DNA of 17,029 nt from an uncultured Aeromonadales bacterium (lineage in GTDB: Bacteria > Pseudomonadota > Gammaproteobacteria > Enterobacterales > Succinivibrionaceae), in NCBI GenBank assembly GCA_902796095.1, contig CADBNP010000161.1, positions 1-17,029 of the forward strand, in the 5' to 3' direction. Positions 14,091 to 17,029 of the stretch are shown piece after piece. Position numbers and translations under genes: made by a program. The notes below the pieces were generated by a model. It was not told the origin of the DNA. It saw only the letters and a list, made by a program, of their open reading frames with translations, and did no database searches. How positions within the stretch are numbered: position 1 is the first letter of the stretch; each line of letters begins with the position of its first letter.

Positions 14091-16706
14091 ATGTCTGAAC
14101 AAGATCTCCCACTTGATGAGTCCGGTTACAATGCAGACAGTATTAAAGTTCTCAAGGGACTGGATGCTGTAAGAAAAAGACCCGGCATGTATATTGGTGA
14201 TACGGATGATGGTTCAGGTCTTCATCATATGGTATATGAGGTTGTTGACAACTCTATTGATGAAGCCCTGGCCGGTTACTGTTCGCTGATTTCCGTGAAG
14301 ATTCACAAGGATGGCTCTGTAAGTGTAAGAGATAACGGAAGAGGCATACCTGTTGATATGCACCCTGAGGAACATGTATCAGCAGCCGAAGTTATTATGA
14401 CCGTGCTTCATGCCGGCGGCAAATTTGACAACAATTCATACAAGGTGTCCGGTGGATTACATGGTGTGGGTGTGTCTGTTGTAAATGCTCTTTCTGACAA
14501 ACTGGTTCTTACAATATGGCGTCAGGGGCACAGATACCAGCAGACCTACACTGACGGGGGAAAGCCTGTTGCACCTCTTGCCATGATGGAAGAATCTTCT
14601 GAAACAGGTACTGAGATTCGATTCTGGCCTAGTCCTGAGGTATTTTCGGACATAAACTTTAAATATGACGTGCTTGCTGTCCGTATTCAGGAACTAAGTT
14701 TTTTAAATTCCGGTGTGAGAATAGAGCTTGTAGATGAGCGTCAGACGGATAAAAGAGAATTATTCCATCATGAGGATGGAATTAAGGGTTTTGTAGGCTA
14801 TCTCAACAAGAATAAGACACCTATACATGAGAACACCTTCTATTTTTCAGAACCGACTGATGATGGTATAACCGTCGAAGTTGCCATGCAGTGGAATGAC
14901 GGATATGACGAAAAGGTAATATGCTTTACCAACAACATTCCGCAGAGAGATGGTGGTACTCACCTTTCCGGCTTCCGTTCTTCCTTAACAAGAGTTCTGA
15001 ATAACTATATCGAATCCAACGCCAATTCAGGCAAGACATCCTCCTCGAAAAAGGAAGGTATCCAGACTACCGGAGATGACTGTCGTGAGGGTCTTACTGC
15101 CGTAATATCAGTTAAGGTCCCGGATCCTAAATTTTCTTCGCAGACAAAGGATAAGCTTGTAAGTTCTGAGGTCAGAACAGCTGTTGATAAAACAATGTCT
15201 GACCGTTTAACTGAATTTCTTGAGCAGAATCCAAAGGATGCCAAGATAATAGTCAATAAAATGCAGGAGGCTGCAAGGGCTCGAGAGGCTGCCAGAAAAG
15301 CCAGGGAGGTAGTCCGCAAAAAATCTTCATTTGGAAGCGGTTTACCGGGCAAACTATGGGATTGCATAGACAAGAATCCTGCTCATCGTGAAATTTTTAT
15401 AGTAGAGGGAGATTCCGCAGGCGGTTCAGCTAAGGAGGGCAGAGACAGAAATACACAGGCGATTCTGGCTCTGAGAGGTAAAATTCTGAATGTTGAAAAG
15501 GCATCCATTGAGAAGATGCTTTCTTCTGAACAGATTACAAATATGATCCTGTCCTTTGGATGCGGTATTCGTGACGGTCGCAGACGGGTTCATGATGATG
15601 ATGTACCGGAGAATGATGACGGCAGCGGCTTTAATATTGAAAGCATGAGATACCATAAAGTTATTATCATGACTGATGCTGATGTGGATGGTGCACATAT
15701 TGCCGTTCTTCTTTTAACTTTCCTGTTCAGACAGATGCCTGAACTTTTCGAGAAAGGGTATGTTTATATAGCTCAGCCACCTCTGTATTTGTTGTCTGTT
15801 GGCGGTGATTCCAACAAAAACAAATTTTATGTGCGTAACGATTCAGAAAGAGATGATCGTCTGATAAACATTGCTGTAGAGGGTGTTTCCTACTATCCTA
15901 GTGCTGATGCTCCCGCTGTATCTCAGGAGGTTCTGTTTGCCAATATTCAGAATTATCTGAGAACGAAAACGTGCATGAATAAACTGGTTGTCAACTATAA
16001 CTATCCGGAAAAAATTGTTGATAATCTGATTTTTGTTGAACCTCTGAACACTGATGATTTTAACAGTAAAGAGAAAATTGAAGCATGGACAGCTTCATTT
16101 GCCAAACTTTATGAAAACACCGGTGATTATGTAACCCTTTTCGCTTTTGATGTTGTAGAGAAAACCTGTCCGGAGTTTTCTGCTGACAAGATCAGATATT
16201 ATCCTCGTGTAAAGATTACGTCTCACGGTATTTCAAGCGAGTTTATAGTCAATGAGGATCTGATTAATAATCCTCTCTATTCGTTTATTCCTACAGATAA
16301 GAATTATTTTGATGAGTCTGTGGACGAGAATAAAAACAAAACAAAATTCTATTCTATTGCAAGAGAGTATCGTGAACTTAACGAAGCTATCATTGATGAT
16401 ACTGCATATCTGACAATGAAGGGCGGTGACAAAGTTAACGTTAAGAGTTTTGTTGATGTTGTTAATATACTCATGAAAAAGGCCTCCAGAGTAGTTACAA
16501 TACAGCGATATAAGGGACTTGGTGAAATGAACAAGGATCAGTTGTTCGAAACTACAATGGATCCGGAAACCAGAGTCCTTAAGCAGGTAACTATCGAGGA
16601 TGCAGCAAACGCTGATACCTGGTTCAGCAATTTTATGGGTGATGACGTAACATTCAGAAAATCATACATAGAGCAGCACGCAAACGAGGCAAATCTTGAT
16701 TACTGA
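14091..16706 (+). CDS. gyrB: GyrB, DNA gyrase subunit B
   Basis: This is the ATPase subunit of gyrase, which adds negative supercoils together with GyrA. The GHKL ATPase domain shows VLKGLDAVRKRPGMYIGD, DNSIDEA and GGLHGVGVSVVNAL. The transducer segment has NNIPQRDGGTHLSGFR. The TOPRIM domain has EGDSAGGSAKEGRDR (Asp441) and MTDADVDGAHI. The C-terminus has QRYKGLGEMN and TTMDPE. At 871 residues it is longer than E. coli GyrB (804). Part of the excess is an acidic insert of about 16 residues after GCGI (around 497-514). The position of E. coli Lys447, a known quinolone-related residue, is Arg462 here. An AGGTAG stretch before the ATG overlaps the recF stop. A terminator follows. Confidence 0.97.
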   Translation: MSEQDLPLDESGYNADSIKVLKGLDAVRKRPGMYIGDTDDGSGLHHMVYEVVDNSIDEALAGYCSLISVKIHKDGSVSVRDNGRGIPVDMHPEEHVSAAEVIMTVLHAGGKFDNNSYKVSGGLHGVGVSVVNALSDKLVLTIWRQGHRYQQTYTDGGKPVAPLAMMEESSETGTEIRFWPSPEVFSDINFKYDVLAVRIQELSFLNSGVRIELVDERQTDKRELFHHEDGIKGFVGYLNKNKTPIHENTFYFSEPTDDGITVEVAMQWNDGYDEKVICFTNNIPQRDGGTHLSGFRSSLTRVLNNYIESNANSGKTSSSKKEGIQTTGDDCREGLTAVISVKVPDPKFSSQTKDKLVSSEVRTAVDKTMSDRLTEFLEQNPKDAKIIVNKMQEAARAREAARKAREVVRKKSSFGSGLPGKLWDCIDKNPAHREIFIVEGDSAGGSAKEGRDRNTQAILALRGKILNVEKASIEKMLSSEQITNMILSFGCGIRDGRRRVHDDDVPENDDGSGFNIESMRYHKVIIMTDADVDGAHIAVLLLTFLFRQMPELFEKGYVYIAQPPLYLLSVGGDSNKNKFYVRNDSERDDRLINIAVEGVSYYPSADAPAVSQEVLFANIQNYLRTKTCMNKLVVNYNYPEKIVDNLIFVEPLNTDDFNSKEKIEAWTASFAKLYENTGDYVTLFAFDVVEKTCPEFSADKIRYYPRVKITSHGISSEFIVNEDLINNPLYSFIPTDKNYFDESVDENKNKTKFYSIAREYRELNEAIIDDTAYLTMKGGDKVNVKSFVDVVNILMKKASRVVTIQRYKGLGEMNKDQLFETTMDPETRVLKQVTIEDAANADTWFSNFMGDDVTFRKSYIEQHANEANLDY

Positions 16707-16762
16707 TTTGTGTGTTTTTGCAGAGTTTTCTTGTTGATAAGAAATTCTGACTGTTAGCAAGG

Positions 16763-16783
16763 AGGAGGTTTATGCCTCCTTTT
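16763..16783 (+). terminator. Terminator after gyrB
   Basis: AGGAGG (16763-16768) pairs with CCTCCT (16775-16780) across a 6-base loop. The stem can extend by wobble pairs, and TTT follows. The T tract is short, so its strength is uncertain. Confidence 0.6.
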
Positions 16784-16784
16784 A

Positions 16785-17029
16785 GTTTCTATGAACAGGA
16801 TTTGGAATTGTCCCATTGTTAGAAGAATGACTGGGCAGTGTGGATGCTGGATCGGAGCAATGCTGATGATGCTGCATGAGCTTGGTAAAAGACCGGAAAT
16901 GATTTCCGACTACTCGTTTTTGTCGTCAAAATTCTTAGCTAATTACAATGGTCGCTGTTATCCAAAATATCATCAGAGGTGCTACGTCCCCTGTATACTA
17001 TAATCGTTTCTTTCTAATCCTTTTCAAAG
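16785..17029. other. Unassigned end of the window
   Basis: One plus-strand frame (16791-17003, 70 aa, beginning MNRIWN and containing GQCGCWIGAML) has no ribosome binding site, begins right behind the gyrB terminator and matches no family I know. The other frames are broken by several stops. It may be gene debris or a real small gene; I cannot decide. Confidence 0.25.

Noticed and set aside
16958..16966. TTATCCAAA, identical to an E. coli R3-type box
   Set aside because: It is a single copy far from the origin region, so probably chance.

Overview
The window is a bacterial chromosomal origin region. Its layout is the classic one: the rpmH-rnpA-yidD-yidC-mnmE series runs leftward on the minus strand, and dnaA-dnaN-recF-gyrB runs rightward on the plus strand. 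A 787-bp AT-rich non-coding stretch (9316-10102) lies between them. The proteins are gammaproteobacterial in type (E. coli-like PqiABC, RnpA, YidD and MnmE, and a long GyrB). The AT-rich DNA and a divergent DnaA point to an AT-rich gammaproteobacterium, perhaps Succinivibrionaceae/Aeromonadales. That placement is inference, not proof.

Left part (1-4900, plus strand): pqiA, pqiB and pqiC encode an envelope lipid-transport system (inner-membrane PqiA, periplasm-spanning MCE protein PqiB, lipoprotein PqiC). They are followed by an undescribed 332-aa protein. Its first 80 residues look like a detached piece of the DNA polymerase I thumb, and its C-terminus is a single membrane anchor. A 12-bp-stem bidirectional terminator separates this gene from the convergent mnmE.

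Middle part (4910-9315, minus strand): rpmH (L34), rnpA (RNase P protein), yidD and yidC (membrane insertion) and mnmE (tRNA wobble modification). yidC, normally close behind yidD, is split from it here by about 600 bp of AT-rich DNA. That gap holds two CRP-like palindromes and several dyads. A terminator lies between yidC and mnmE.

Origin and right part (9316-16706): I see no canonical DnaA box (TTATNCACA) in the origin region. A one-base variant, TTATYAACA (TGTTRATAA on the other strand), occurs seven times between 9581 and 10423. Three copies are non-coding and four lie inside the unusually long linker-coding part of dnaA. DnaA itself has the recognition-helix signature NHST instead of DHTT, so box and protein may have changed together. 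A 40-bp perfect palindrome with three GATC sites (9446-9485), a five-GATC cluster inside dnaA, and two GATC-led AT-rich 13-mers just upstream of dnaA complete a bipartite candidate oriC. dnaN (sliding clamp) ends at a terminator; recF and gyrB form the next unit, which ends at another terminator. The last 250 bp hold no gene I recognise. No rRNA, tRNA, CRISPR or insertion sequence was seen.
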